From the NCBI RefSeq assembly GCF_001411555.2, contig NC_049912.1, forward strand, positions 16,786,341-16,850,340: 64,000 nucleotides of DNA. Reading direction: 5' to 3'. The DNA is from Juglans regia. Taxonomy: Eukaryota > Streptophyta > Magnoliopsida > Fagales > Juglandaceae. Of this stretch, positions 23,250 through 34,886 are shown in pieces. The notes beneath the pieces are model-generated. The model had not been told where the DNA came from. It made no database searches and worked only from the letters and a program-made list of their open reading frames with translations. The position numbers were made by a program, and so were the translations under genes. Position 1 is the first letter of the stretch, and every line of letters begins with the position of its first letter.

Positions 23250-24214
23250 ATTACCAAAGCCAAAAAAAAAAAAAATAATAATAATAATTGCAATGACAAA
23301 TGTAGCTAAATTTGTGACAAATTTCGGGCATTTGCAACGGCATGATTACGTTGCAATAAAAATTTTCTGGTCGAAATATACTTTTGCAAGGAACACAATT
23401 TGTTGCAATTTTACAATTTGCAAGGAAAACGATTCGTTGCAATAATGTGAAGTACCTTTGCAACAAAAATGTTGCATTGCTTTATTACATTTGCAAAAGA
23501 ATGTAAATCTCTGCAAATGTCGATTTGCAATGAATATACATTGTTGCTATAATACAATTGGAACGAATGTAAATTGTTGCAAATATACATTTGCAATGAA
23601 TAGATTCGTTGTGGACTTGCCTTTGAAAGGAAAGCACATCGTTGCAAATGATATTTTCCAACGAATGTAATTCGTTGTTTGAGTCCATTTAACTTCATTG
23701 CCAACTATATTTGTAACGATGTGCATTCATTGCAAATGTATTTTTGCAACGTTTGAGTTCGTTACAAATGTACATTAGCAATGATTTAGATTCATTACAA
23801 AGTATATTATCACAACAAATTGAAATAATTGCTACTGTCCAGTTGCAACGAATTAAAATCGTTGCAAATTAAGATTTACAACAAAAAAAAATCGTTGCAA
23901 TATATTTGCAATGCATCAAATCCGTTGCAAATTTTTAGGAAATTCTACATTTGCAATGAATCAAGTTCGTTGTCTAGATCTCCTCAATGGACAACAACAA
24001 CGAAAATATATACATTTGCAATGAAAGATTAATTCTCGTTGCTAAAAGTCCTTATTTGCAATGAAAAAAAACTTGTTGGTGAATTTCTACACCAACGCAA
24101 CAATTCCGAAAGTAGGGCAATGAACATTGTTCATTGCTAATATCCCATTGCAACGAGAAAAAGGCTTTTTACAATGAAATCTTTTCCTTGCAAAAAGCCT
24201 TTTCTACTGTAGTG
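23250..24214 (+). repeat. CACTA subterminal repeat region
   Basis: Nearly a kilobase is packed with short words TTTGCAACGAA, TCGTTGCAAAT, TTGCAATGAAT and their reverse complements, spaced about 15-50 bases in both orientations. Dense short repeats near the ends are typical of CACTA elements, where they bind the transposase accessory protein. The block ends at a CACTA terminal repeat. The many short frames in it come from the repetition. Confidence 0.8.
24197..24214 (-). repeat. CACTA 3' terminal inverted repeat
   Basis: The minus strand starts CACTACAGTAGAAAAGGC, the hallmark terminal sequence of CACTA/En-Spm elements. It closes the element that holds the Transposase_24-like gene. No matching left end was found between 20253 and 20521 or nearby, so the left end is lost, hidden or outside the stretch examined. 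Confidence 0.8.
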
Positions 24215-25724
24215 ATCCCCTTTCTTAGGTCGCCCCGAAGCCCCCCTTAACTTTGGTTGATTTGATCCCTTTTATTGAGCCCTTGTTAGTAGTAGGTGTA
24301 GAATTCGACTTTATGTCACTTTGTCCCTTTTTTCCTGCCTAACTTAACTGCGTGTCTGACCATTTTCTCCATTTTTTCTTCTTTTCTTGTCACCTCCTCC
24401 TTCTCCTCAACATTTTACTTTTGTTCTTTCCTCCCTCTTGCATCCCGATGGTGGCCTTCTAGTGGATTGGGCCTTCCATCTTGGACTTGGTATATTTATC
24501 CCATGCACATCTGACTATGCTTAAGTCTCCGAAATCATCAACCTTAGACACGAAAACTTTCACAAAATGTTGTCAAACAATAATAGGCCAGCTCGTGACC
24601 AAGTCATACGTGATTTTCCTTATTGGCTTATATATAGGTATAGGTGATCTATGAGTTTCTCATTAGTAGGGCCTAAATATGGTTAGGATCTTCTCTTGAG
24701 GCTTTACAACATACACATACATTATTACTGCCACATTTTTACTATCTTCATGCAAATTTAGCAACTTTGCCCAAAATGTTTTCGCCATGTATTCTTACTT
24801 CTAGATATGAAAACCCATCACAAAACTAGTTATTAACTTGTTATATCTCAAATTAACCACCCCCCGTCCCTCTTTCACGGACGAGACAAAACGCAACTTG
24901 TACATATATATATGTATATGTATATGCCTTCTTAGGACATTTATTTGGTAGTTTGTGCAAGTAGTCAAATAGCTCGCATATCCCAAAAAAATGTCTGAAC
25001 TTCGGTAAGAAAACAGTGATGGCTATTTTCTTAGGTTTCAGACATAATAATATATAATAATAGAAATCACGCGTCTAAGATGACGATTCGATCCCAAACC
25101 TACGTCATAAAAGGAATCTTTAATAATATTTACGCACCGCCGCGGTTGCTTGCTTGGTTGGTGATCATGAAGTCCGTGGGTTGGGGGATTTTCAACTGTC
25201 CCAGCTCGGGCCCCCTCTCTCCTACATTCCAGTCTCTCATTCTCTCTCTGTGGGAATTTATTTCTCATTTTCTTCCATTCTTTTTACCATCTAGGATGAT
25301 GCATGCATGCTTCATGGGAACAAGAACAACCATGCTACGTACAGGCTGGGCTACTAGCCGTAATTATTGTTCGAGACTTCCAATCTAAAATCTGACTTTA
25401 TTTATTAGTGCTTCAAGAAAGCAAATTAAAGGAAGTCATGACTCTTCACGTTTCTTGCCAAAAGGGTAACAAAAGCGTGCATAAATCGTGATAAAACTTT
25501 TAGGTAACGTCAAGTAAGTTATATAGACTGCAGATAATTACTAAGAAATCTAACACATGATTTAACCTATGATCTATAAAATAAATACTACGTTAAAAAT
25601 GAACCGGTTTAATGCATAGTATGGAATAGTCTACCTTGTTTGCATCTCTTAAAATCTTCAAATACATTTCAACCCTATGAAGTACTTGTTTAGTTCTAAT
25701 CGTACGTTGATTAATAAAGTTAGA
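24215..25724. other. no gene recognised
   Basis: Mixed sequence with no convincing coding or repeat motif. A 102-codon frame at 25080-25388 and a minus-strand frame over it match nothing I know. A minus-strand stretch near 24460-24580 (FVSKVDDFGDLSIVRCAWDK) has a coding look but I cannot assign it. Confidence 0.4.
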
Positions 25725-25956
25725 TTTAGACCTCGTTTGTATTCGTAACTCATCTTAACCTACCTCAACTCAACTCATCTCATCTCATCATTATAACTTT
25801 CTTAAATTTCCACACAAAATATAATAAATAATTCAATTTTTTCAAATCTCTAAACAATTTTTTCAAAATTTCACATAAAATATAATAAATAATTTAACTT
25901 TTATTCTACTATTTACAAACTATCTCAACCCAACTCAACTCATCTCAACTTTAGAC
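25725..25956. mobile_element. MITE, CATCTCATCTCAACTC-arm family
   Basis: It has inverted arms built from AACTCATC/CTCAACTC words and a central AAAATATAATAAATAATT core that occurs twice. Direct repeats of tttagac flank it (25725-25731 and 25950-25956). A shorter relative lies at 41564-41670. The family looks like one very common in Fagales genomes. The exact ends are uncertain. Confidence 0.65.
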
Positions 25957-27121
25957 GTGCGTTTATTGTACATGTGTTTAATTCTTGGAGTTTCGTCATT
26001 TTATTAATTAGATTGTGTAAATACATATTTTATGTTCTCTTGAATGAAATGTGGGTTTTTTTTTTTTTTTCCAGAAAGTTATAAATTAAAGGGAATTACA
26101 AGATAACAATTTCATTTCAAAATATTACATACCCGCTCGATGTGCGGGACATTTTTAAGTGTTTAATTCTATTTTATGTAAAATTTGTATATAACTTGAT
26201 TCATATGATCATGCCATGTGAAGTTGTTTAAACATGACATTTTGCAATTACTAATTTTAATAAAATACTTATAAATAATAATGAACAAAGTGTTATATAT
26301 AACGAACGAGAAGTGAATGAAACGGAAAATGAATTGATAATAAATGGATCGAAGCTGATAACTTTGTCAAGAAGATGAATTATCTTATGACTTTTCAAAT
26401 TTTATTTTTACAAATTATTTTAATTTAATTTAAATAAAAAGAAAAAAAGAAATTAATATCATGGCGTGAAATGCAGGGGAAGAGCTTTGTGCTTTAAAAA
26501 TTATAGCGTATAGAAGAGAATAGTTTCTTCTCTTTCTTTAAAAGAAAAAAGAAAAAAAACATGAAAAGAGTAATAAATAGTGAAAACCCCATTTGTCAAA
26601 AGCTATATCTCCATCACGCGGCTTAAAACAAGCTGTTGGCGTCAGGCCCCATGCATATAACGTCGTTTTTCAACCTAAACAAGGAGCCAAAATGAATCTG
26701 CCAATATTCCAAATTGGAGTAAGTGGCGTTAAATCATCAACTAGCGTACGTGCCAAGGCAAGTTAAATTAACCACAGCTCCAATATATTATTACCTAGAT
26801 ATCAAAATTTGAGGTATAGGGAGACCCTAATCCCCCAAAAATTTGAGGAAAAAAAGACTAGCCAAGGCAGGCTTTGCTCTCCATCCTGCCTAGCTAGGCC
26901 ACATTGCATGATTACATTATAGATTTTGGTTTTTATGGGCAGTTTTGCTCGTGACATGAACTTTGACATGTTTTATTCATTTTTTATTTATGGTTATTTT
27001 CTTTCTAAACTTCTTTTTTTAGGGTATTTATCTTTAATTTTTTTTCCCAACTACTGAAATTTAAATTCCACTGTTATCTTTTTTTTTATTAATTTTTAGA
27101 TAGTACGATTTCTTAATAGAT
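25957..27121. other. no gene recognised
   Basis: AT-rich sequence with a poly-T run near 26057. No coding frame of note and no element boundary was identified before LINE-B. Confidence 0.5.
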
Positions 27122-27523
27122 AAAACTTTTGATTTTAAAGTTATATACCCACCATCCATGATTCTCCTCTTTCTTCAATTTCTCTTCTCTCTATGGAAAG
27201 GAAAGTTAGGTGGTGTGTTAGTCTTGGCTTACTCGTGTAAGAGAAGGAAAAACTCACTAGTCCTCAGGATTGAGTACTGGTGAAGTAATATTCATGGAGG
27301 AATTGGAAGAACGGTGGGAACAACTAAGGCTTTCGGAAGAAGAGAATGTAGAAATAATATTGAGACAGCTCATATGGGTGAGGTGACGAGAAGACTAGGG
27401 AAATTGAGTATTGTGGAAAAACTGTTCTCTGACTGAACGATAGGGAAGGAGATGATTCGATCTACGATGGGAAAAATCTGGAAAGTAGAAAAGCCTTTCT
27501 CTTTCCAAGAAATAAGTCCAAAC

Positions 27524-27716
27524 TTATTCTATCTAATTGAAAAATGATAAATACACATCACAGCTTTCACAATATTTTATACAACAATATTGTAAAAGGA
27601 AGGTTATTTTGGTAAACTAACTCGTAAAAGTAACATCATTTTACCAAAATACTCTTATTTTACAACATGTGTTATGAAATATGTTGTGAAATGTATTATG
27701 TGGATATCATTATTCT
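27524..27716. mobile_element. small MITE in LINE-B ORF1
   Basis: A 179-bp insert (27531-27709) is bounded by the direct repeat ttattct (27524-27530 and 27710-27716). Its ends carry loosely inverted words, TGATAAATACACATCACA and, from the other side, TGATATCCACATAATACA. The ORF1 frame reads straight through when the insert and one repeat copy are skipped. Superfamily is not clear. Confidence 0.7.
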
Positions 27717-28066
27717 TTATAATTACATTCGAGAATCAAGCAGATAGGAGTAAAGTTATTTAAGGGAAAATCTTGGTTATTTGATAACTGTCTTTTTTTA
27801 CTAAAACCTTTTGACAGTTTGACACCCACAAACAATATGAGCTTTGACTATGAGAATTTCTGGATTCAATTACATAATTTGCCATTGATTTGTATGAATT
27901 GAGAAATTGGGAATCAAATTGCAGCATCAATTGGCTCTTTCAATGAGATAGATGTGCAAGATGATGGAATTGGTTAGGGCAATTTCCTCAGAATCAAAAT
28001 TGGAATTGATATAAGGAAGCTACTGTCAAGGGGGCAAATTGGTAATCTGCTGGGGAAGAGAATGTG

Positions 28067-28542
28067 GATTCCAATCTATGTTTTGAATACCGTACCGGAC
28101 GTCGTACCGATCAAAGCACTGGAACGAAATATTTCGGTACCGATACTGTTTCGGGATAGCGTTTTGGGATAACGTTTCGGGATAGTCGATATATAAATAA
28201 ATTATATATAAAAATATATATAAAAATTATATTCCAAAATAATAGTCTATATATTAATAAATTATTTATAAATACATATATATAAAAATTATAAATAGTC
28301 TAGTCTGAATTAGGGGTTAAAAAATAAGTTTGTAGTTTGAAAAAATGAAAAAAAATAAAAATAAACACACAGGCCGAAATATCGGCCGGTACAGGCCGAA
28401 ATTTAGCCCGATATGGCTGGTACCGGCCGGTATTTTAGCCGGTATGGGACATATATAGTACCGGTACCGGCCGGACAGTCGAAACAAAAAATTTCGACCG
28501 TACTGGCCGGTACAGTACGAAATTTAAAACACTGATTCCAAT
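28067..28542. mobile_element. Mutator-like MITE with 9-bp TSD, GTACCGGCC-rich
   Basis: The 9-base direct repeat gattccaat flanks an insert of 458 bp (28076-28533). Its ends are inverted versions of one another: ATGTTTTGAATACCGTACCGG at the left and AGTGTTTTAAATTTCGTAC with GTACCGG at the right (minus strand). The centre is AT-rich, and the right arm has many GGCCGGTA words. A 9-bp duplication is the Mutator (MULE) size. ORF1 resumes in frame after it. Confidence 0.85.
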
Positions 28543-28965
28543 ACGATACGAGAAACTTCCTCAAGTGTGCTTCAGAGACAGTGAGTGAAGTTCATATAAT
28601 AGGGGTGAGAAAACTCAATTTGGGGCATGGATTCGAGCAAATTCGAACCCACGAAGAAGAAACATTGATGGCCATCATGAAGCAGAACAAGAAAAAGCAG
28701 GTGTGAGTGATCGAGATGTTCGTTATGGGGAGTTTGATCGAGGGGGACCGGCGAATTCAAAGAATGCTATGTTGCCGGCCGGTGACACAGTGAATAAGGA
28801 GGATTCAGGTAGAAGTGAAACAGAAGTCGTGGATCAAGGGAATTCAAATTTTGTATTAAAAAATTAGAGAAATTAGGAGGAAATTGAGGAAACAAGGATC
28901 AAAATAACTATCCTAATCAGGGTAAAATTAAAAATTTGAAATCAGCAGTAGATAAGGAAATGAGA

Positions 28966-30133
28966 TTTCAAAATGAGAAATTCTACTCTAAGCCCACTAA
29001 AGTTTCCAACACCACACACCTGCTCACATGGCTTTCTTCTCTTTTATTTTTTTCAAAATGACTCATTAGACTCCCCACGTTTTCCTCATTCTCCCTGTCA
29101 CTTCCATTCGAATTTTTCCTTCTCCTCCCACGTTCTCCCTTCATGCTTTGGATTCGCGCCCTCCACCGTGTTGTAGTACATTTGCCTCTAATAATATTTA
29201 CGAACTGCGGATTTGGCAGATTATTGTGAAGCTCTTCCATAAAGGTCTTCTATTTTCAATCCTCTCTCTATGGCAATCTCTCTCCAAAAAAATGTAGTAA
29301 AACACAGAACTTTTGGGTTAGAAATCTAGGAGGGGATGAATAAAGCTCTATGTTTGTTGGGTTAGAAGCTTTCGACATTCTAATCTGGGAGGGGACGAAT
29401 AACATAGAATAAATTTAGGTAGGAATAGCAGAGAATATCTGGGTTATTGTGATGGCTTACCTTTTGGCATTTAGGCATTCCTGGGTTAAAACTTTCGGCA
29501 TACCTAGGAGGGGATGAAAGTTGGCCTTGGAAAGCTTTCGACATATCAAAAAATTAGAACTTTCGGCATAAACCTGCAGTGATTTATGGATGGAAAGCTA
29601 TATAATTTTCTTTTCTCGTTTATTGAAACACCCTTCATGGAAACCTGCAGTGGGCTTTTGAAAGTAATTTTGTCTTATAGGAAAAGAAAAGTCAACAATT
29701 GTTTATTTGTCTGTAGAAATTATTAAGGGAGAAATAGAAAGATGAGAAACCTAAATGTTAAGAGTAGAAACCTCAAAATAGAAAAATGCAAATCCTCAAA
29801 ATTAAAATGAGAAACCTCAAGTTTGGAGGAGTTTATTGAGCTTTGGTAATTATATTCCTGTTTTCTAAACCAGCTCAAGTTTGTGTGTGTGATTTCTTGC
29901 ATCTGAACTGGTTATTGGTTGTGTTATCTAGGCTGAGGGGGAGAAGAAGCTTTAGGCAGGGAAGGGGGAGAGCAAAGAAGGAGGGAGGGGGGAGAGCAAA
30001 AAAGGAGGGAAAACGAAATCGAAAGGCAAAATTAGAGCTATGGACCAATTTGAAGATAAACCCAGTTTGCCACATCATTAGTGTGCGGTGTTGGAAGGTA
30101 GACCAGCCTTAGAGTAGAATTTCCTTTGAAAAT
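28966..30133. mobile_element. Mutator-like element, about 1.15 kb, in LINE-B ORF1
   Basis: Ends are inverted repeats: GAAATTCTACTCTAAGCCCA at the left and GAAATTCTACTCTAAGGCTG on the minus strand at the right, both continuing to a CCAACACC-C-CACAC word, about 43 bp in all. Flanking 9-mers are tttcaaaat (28966-28974) and tttgaaaat (30125-30133), eight of nine matching. The interior (29290-29660) repeats words such as GAGGGGATGAA, ACTTTCGGCAT and AACCTGCAGTG. No transposase is seen. The 89-codon frame at 29843-30112 is a Lys/Arg/Gly-rich run, not recognised. It may carry captured host sequence. Confidence 0.75.
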
Positions 30134-30540
30134 TGTGAGGATGTGGATGAAGGCGGTGAAGTGAATATGGGCTAGTCAAACATTGTGATAGAAAAGGCCA
30201 TGGACACAGTCACTAAAACTGTGGGCTATAGGCCCAATATGAGTCAAACGAAAAATTTGTCAAGAACTACAAAACCTTATGGAAGAGAGGATGAATAATT
30301 GTAGATCAAATAAAAGGAAGGCTAACCAAGGCAAATGGAAGAGGCGAGCTCGTAGCAAAGGTAACAATTCTTCTATTATGTTGAGTCCTGGTTTTAAACA
30401 TAGGCTGTTAGAGGTAGATGATGGCTGTTTAGACCTGGATTCTCTAAGAAAGGGAAATTTGTTGTTATTAAAGAGGACACCAAAACAACTCAGTTAATGG
30501 TAGAGGCTACGAGTCAATCCCTCCAAACATTATAAAAACA

Positions 30541-31240
30541 TTAAGTTGGAACTGCCAGGGGCTTGGGAACCTTGGACAGTTCATGAACTTTGCCGTTTGG
30601 TAAAGGAAAAGAAGCCCCAAGTAGTTTTTTTTATAGAGACAAAACTACTTGCTTGTAAGTTTGATGGCATACAAGATAGACTGAATTTCGATGGTTGCTT
30701 TGTAGTAGAGCCAGTGGGAAGAAGAGGGGCATTGACATTACTATGGAGAGCAGATGTGGATATCAAAATTGTTAATTTCTCTCAACACCATATTCACTTT
30801 AGAGTAGCATATCTAGAAAAACAAATACACATTGGTTCCTCACGGGTTATTATGGTCATCCTAAACTGAATAAAAGAAAGGTGACATGGAATTTACTATC
30901 GATGATAAAGCCACCCATAGATCAACCTTGGTGTGTGATAGGTGATTTTAATGAGATACTAGCCTAGTCTAAAAAATCAGGGGGAAGGGAAAGACCATAA
31001 AAACATATGGATGATTTTAGACATGCTCTTGGGAAGGTGTTAAATTCACATGGAGTAATAAATATGTAGATGATTCTTTTACAAAAGAGAGATTTGATAG
31101 AGTGGTAGTTAATACTCAATGAACAAAATTACTCAGCACTGGGGTGGTGAAAGTTTTACCAGCTATTAGGTCTGATCATTTACCTATTATGTTGGAATTG
31201 AATGATGACAATTTTGTAAGGAGGAAGAGGAGAAGATTAT
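30541..31240 (+). pseudogene. LINE-B ORF2 endonuclease domain
   Basis: ORF2 opens KTLSWNCQGLGN, then shifts frame near 30568 to PWTVHELCRLVKEKKPQVVF and FIETKLLACKFDGIQ, with GRRGALTLLWRADV further on. The next frame has QPWCVIGDFNEI and later FDRVVVNTQ and RSDHLPIMLE. This is an AP-endonuclease-like domain that nicks chromosomal DNA to prime reverse transcription. The GDFNE and SDH motifs are recognisable, but stops at several points and at least two frame changes kill it. Confidence 0.85.
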
Positions 31241-31738
31241 TCAGGTTTGAAGCAAAATGAGCAATGGAGGATGAGGGAGGTACTATTATTCAAGAGGCAT
31301 GATTGAGAAGTGTAGAAGAACATGATCCCTTTCAAAAGATTCAGAAAAGACTAAACTCCTGTAAAGGAGCTCTACTTAGATGGAGTTCCTTAAAAGCTTT
31401 TGATGAAGAAAATGGTATTCTGTAGAAAACTGAACTATTAAAATAGGAGCAGTCAAATGAAGGTCCCCATAATGCAACATCTATCAAGAAATTACAAGAA
31501 GACTTAGGTAAGCTCTTGGAAAAAGAAACTATAAAGTGGAGACAAAGAGCTAAAACAAACTAGTATAAACTAGGTGATAAAATACAATGTATTTTCATGC
31601 ATATGCTAGTTAGAGAAGAATAAAAAATTAGATCAAACATATTAGAATTCCTAGGATAGACAGTTGAATGAAATGGATGAAATAGAAGGGGCCTTTAGTT
31701 AATATTTCCAGAATATTTTTTCTTCCTCAAGTCACTCT

Positions 31739-32860
31739 ATGGAAGCAATAGAAGATTGTCACAGTACTATTGAACCAAGAGTTATTGTAGAAATGAATGA
31801 AGATTTGCAAAAGGAGTTCACAAAGGAAGAAGTTGAAGATGTATTAAAGCAGATGGGACCCCTCAAATCACCAAGTCTCGACGGCTTTGGGGCTTATTTT
31901 TATCAAATTTATTGGAGTACTGTTGGGGAGGAGGTATGTATATCTATTTTAAGCTTTCTAAAATGGGGTCTTTGGATTCTTGTATTAATTTTACATATAT
32001 TGCATTAATTCCTAAGGTGAAAAATTCTTTTACTATTAGTGAATTTAGGCTTATTAGTTTATGTAATGTTTTATATAAACTAGTATACAAAGTATTAGCA
32101 AACAGGTTAAAGAAGGTGTTGGGTTCTATCATTTCCAGCAATCAGAGTGCCTTCATTCCTGAGAGACTCAGCATAGACAACATAATGATAGCTTATGAAA
32201 CTTTGCATACCATGAAGACAAGACAAAAAAGAGGTTCTGCAAGTATGGCACTTAAGCTAGATATGTCAAAAGCATATTATAAAATTGAATGGAGGTATTT
32301 GGAAGCTATAATGAGTAAACTGGGATTTGGAGAAAGGTGGATTTCTTTAATCAGGGAATGCGTTACATCAGTTACATATTCTGTGATTGTAAATGGTTAG
32401 CCAGGGGAAACTATTAAGCCTTCTAGAGGGTTAAGACAAGGGGATCCTATCTCCCCTTACCTTTTTATATTATGTGTAGAAGATCTGAGTTCATTAATAA
32501 ACTCATCTCAAAACAGTAGAGAACCAAAAGGTGTTGTAATCTCGAGGGGTGACACTAGAGTTAATCATTTGATTTTTGCTGATAATTGTATTATTTTTGG
32601 AAGGGATAACCCAGTAGAATGGGCTAAGATACAAGTGCTGCTGAATAGATACGAGAAAGCTTCAGGTCAGATTCTTAAACAAGCAGAAGACTACTATATA
32701 TTGCTCAAATACTACATTGGATGTTAGAAGGCAAATCATCCGAGCAGCTGGATTAAAGAAGTGTGGATGTTATGAAAAATATTTGGGGCTACCACCTATG
32801 CTGGGTAGATCCAAGTATAATACCTTTAGACACTTAAAGGTAAAAATATAGGGAAGAAAA
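31739..32860 (+). pseudogene. LINE-B ORF2 reverse transcriptase domain
   Basis: Successive RT blocks are visible: GPLKSPSLDGFGAYFYQIYW, FRLISLCNVLYKLVYKVLAN, NQSAFIPERLSIDNIMIAYE, LKLDMSKAYYKIEW, RGLRQGDPISPYLFILCVE and LIFADNCIIF. The first catalytic Asp (LDMSKAY) is kept. The YADD-type box reads FADN, replacing the second Asp of the pair. Frame changes occur near 32000 and 32400. This enzyme copies the LINE RNA at the nicked target. Confidence 0.9.
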
Positions 32861-33639
32861 AATAGCTGGAAGAACAAGTTTCTGTCTTAGGCAGGGAAGG
32901 AAGTGTTGATCAAAGTTGTGATACAATCTATACCTACATTCCCAATGAGTCTTTTTAAGCTAGCGAGGAATCTGTGCAAGGAAATCACTATACTCATGTC
33001 GAGTTTCTGGTGGCGCCACAAGTAGAATGTGAATAGAGTACATTGGAGGAGTTGGGATAAAATGGGGGAATAAAAAAAAAAAAAAAGAGGAGGATTAGGA
33101 TTCAAGGATGTTGATTATTTCAACAAGGCTATGCTTGCAAAGCAATGTTGGAGAATATTAAAACAACCTTATATGCTTAGTTGCAAAAGTTGTGAAGGAT
33201 AAATATTTTAAGCAAGGTGATTTGTTAAATGCAAAAGTAGGGAATGGACCTCACTAAAATGGAGGAGTTTGCTCTCTTCTATAGAATTGGTTAAAGCAGG
33301 TTTGATATAGAAGGTGGGTAAGGGTGGCCAGATTAGTATTTGGAAAGATAAGTGGCTGCCTATACCAACATCATACCAAGTACAATCTCCTCTAGAAAAT
33401 ATAGACAGTGATGCAATTATAAGTGAACTTATTGAACAAGGGACATGTAGATGGAAGGTAAAACTGATAAATGAGACTTTTAACAAGGCCGAAGTTAAAG
33501 TCATAATGAGCATCCCTCTGAGTAGGTTGCGCATTGAAGATAAAATTATGTTGATCTAAAATTATAATGGGATGTTTTCTATTAAAAGTGCTTACCATTT
33601 AGAGCACTTTAGAAACATATTGATCAAAGGGGAAACATC

Positions 33640-34015
33640 GACACTAGCTGATACAGGAGATGGTTGGAAGGGGATTTGGGACTTAAAAAGGGAAGGTCAG
33701 GCATTTCTTATGGAAGGCTGGACAAGAAATTCTTCTAGCTAAACTGAATCTTTTCAAGAAGAGCATCACTGATAATAGCTTATGCCCAATTTGTGAAAGA
33801 GAGGTTTGAGTCAGATGTGCATGCCTTGTGGAGCTGTTCTGCAGCCTCAGATATTTGGGTTGAAATTGGTAGCCTAGTGCAAAAGTGGTCGAGTAATGAA
33901 TTTGTTTTCATGGAACTATGGATGAAACTAAATGACAAGTTGAATGCTGAGGAGAATGAGTTAGCACCTTCATTGAGAAGAATATGGTTAAGAAGAAACT
34001 CCCTAATTTTTTAAA
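33640..34015 (+). pseudogene. LINE-B ORF2 zf-RVT zinc-binding domain
   Basis: Across two frames the text gives GWKGIWDLK, KAGQEILLAKLNLFKKSITD, NSLCPICERE and SDVHALWSCSAASDIW. This is the C-P-I-C ... H-x-x-x-x-C pattern of the zinc-binding domain found after RT in plant LINEs. Frame changes near 33710 and 33790 break it. Confidence 0.75.
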
Positions 34016-34149
34016 AGAAATTTAAGCATCCAAAAATGGTGATACTGAATGCAAAGCAATGTCTGCAGGAGTTTATTGCAGCCCAGAATTACCAACAATA
34101 GAGCATGTAATCAAGAAGAATAGAGCAACCCTTAAGCAATTGGAAAAAA

Positions 34150-34630
34150 CCAATTGGATTATTATGCAAGGCCAACTGGGATGGTGCAGTAGATAATTAG
34201 TTGAAGAAAGCTAGTATTGGAGTGATAATCAGAGATAATGCAGGAGAGATTTTGGCTGCTCTGTGTTCAAATTTAAATCATGCAATGAAACTTGTAATTG
34301 TAGAGGCATTAGGTTTGAGAAAATCTATGGATTTTTTATAGAGCTAAGGCTGACAAGGGTGATGCTAGAAGGTGACTCTAAGACAATGGTGAAAGAAAAA
34401 AATAGTATGGAAGACATAGCTACAGATTATGGAAATGTGATTTTTTATACTAGAAGCGTGCTCATGGCAAGACCAAGCTGGAATGTTTGTTTTACATATA
34501 GGGAGGCCAATACCGTGGCACATAAATTGACAAAGTTAGCTCTTTCAAGTCTAGAAGATGAAGTATGGATAGAGGAAGGTCCTGTACAGATTTTGAATTC
34601 AGTTTTGAGTGAAAAATTCTGTAATGATTG
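34150..34630 (+). pseudogene. LINE-B ORF2 RNase H domain and 3' end
   Basis: The frames read KANWDGAVD (with the first catalytic Asp), SIGVIIRDNAGEILAA, VIVEALGLRKSMDF, LEGDSKTMV and TYREANTVAHKLTKLALSS. This is the RVT_3-type RNase H common at the end of plant LINE ORF2. Stops and frame changes occur near 34197 and 34260. A stop at 34629, a short untranslated end and the poly-A run follow. Confidence 0.85.
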
Positions 34631-34886
34631 ATTGGATTTGTGTATGATGAATAAAAATTCTATCCATTTTAAAAAAAAAAAACAAAAAAACTTTTGATAT
34701 TTAGGAACTCTTGTGAAAAGATGCAATTTCTTTTTTTAAAGTTTCTCAACACATTTAAAACATAAAGTTTGTTAGTAGATGCAAATTTAGACTTTATCTA
34801 AATTCTGCGTATAGATTCTCCAATATTTATGATTATTTTCATAATGTGTACATGTATTTGAATTTTAAAAACATTTTAGTATAAAA

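Larger units (their letters stand above)
27294..30500 (+). pseudogene. LINE-B ORF1 (DUF4283 protein), interrupted by three transposons
   Basis: The ATG at 27294 opens MEELEERWEQLRLSEEENV. Next comes TIGKEMIRSTMGKIWKVEKP and FSFQEISPNLF, then (after an insertion) FENQADRSKV, SWLFDNCLFLLKPFDSLTP, FWIQLHNLPLICMN and LLGKRMWIPI. After a second insertion come RYEKLPQVCF and FGAWIRA, then an acidic tail, a third insertion, and a Lys/Arg-rich end (30279-30497). This is the plant LINE ORF1 layout, an RNA-binding protein. Stops are scattered through it. For the first two insertions the reading frame resumes exactly when one copy of the short flanking repeat is counted once. Confidence 0.8.
27122..34698 (+). 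mobile_element. LINE-B, near full-length L1-type retrotransposon with nested insertions
   Basis: The element holds ORF1, then ORF2 with endonuclease, reverse transcriptase, zf-RVT and RNase H, and ends in a poly-A run (about 34669-34690). The 12-base direct repeat aaaacttttgat occurs at 27122-27133 and 34687-34698, placed as a LINE target duplication should be, just after the tail and just before the 5' end. That implies a full-length insertion of about 7.55 kb, of which about 1.8 kb is later DNA-transposon sequence. Many stops and the FADN box show it is inactive. Confidence 0.8.

Noticed and set aside
23251..23704. Short frames with repeated Cys/Asn-rich words
   Set aside because: Products of CACTA subterminal repeats read as protein.
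25080..25388. 102-codon frame as a host gene
   Set aside because: No recognised domain, an equally long frame opposite, no exon signals checked as convincing.
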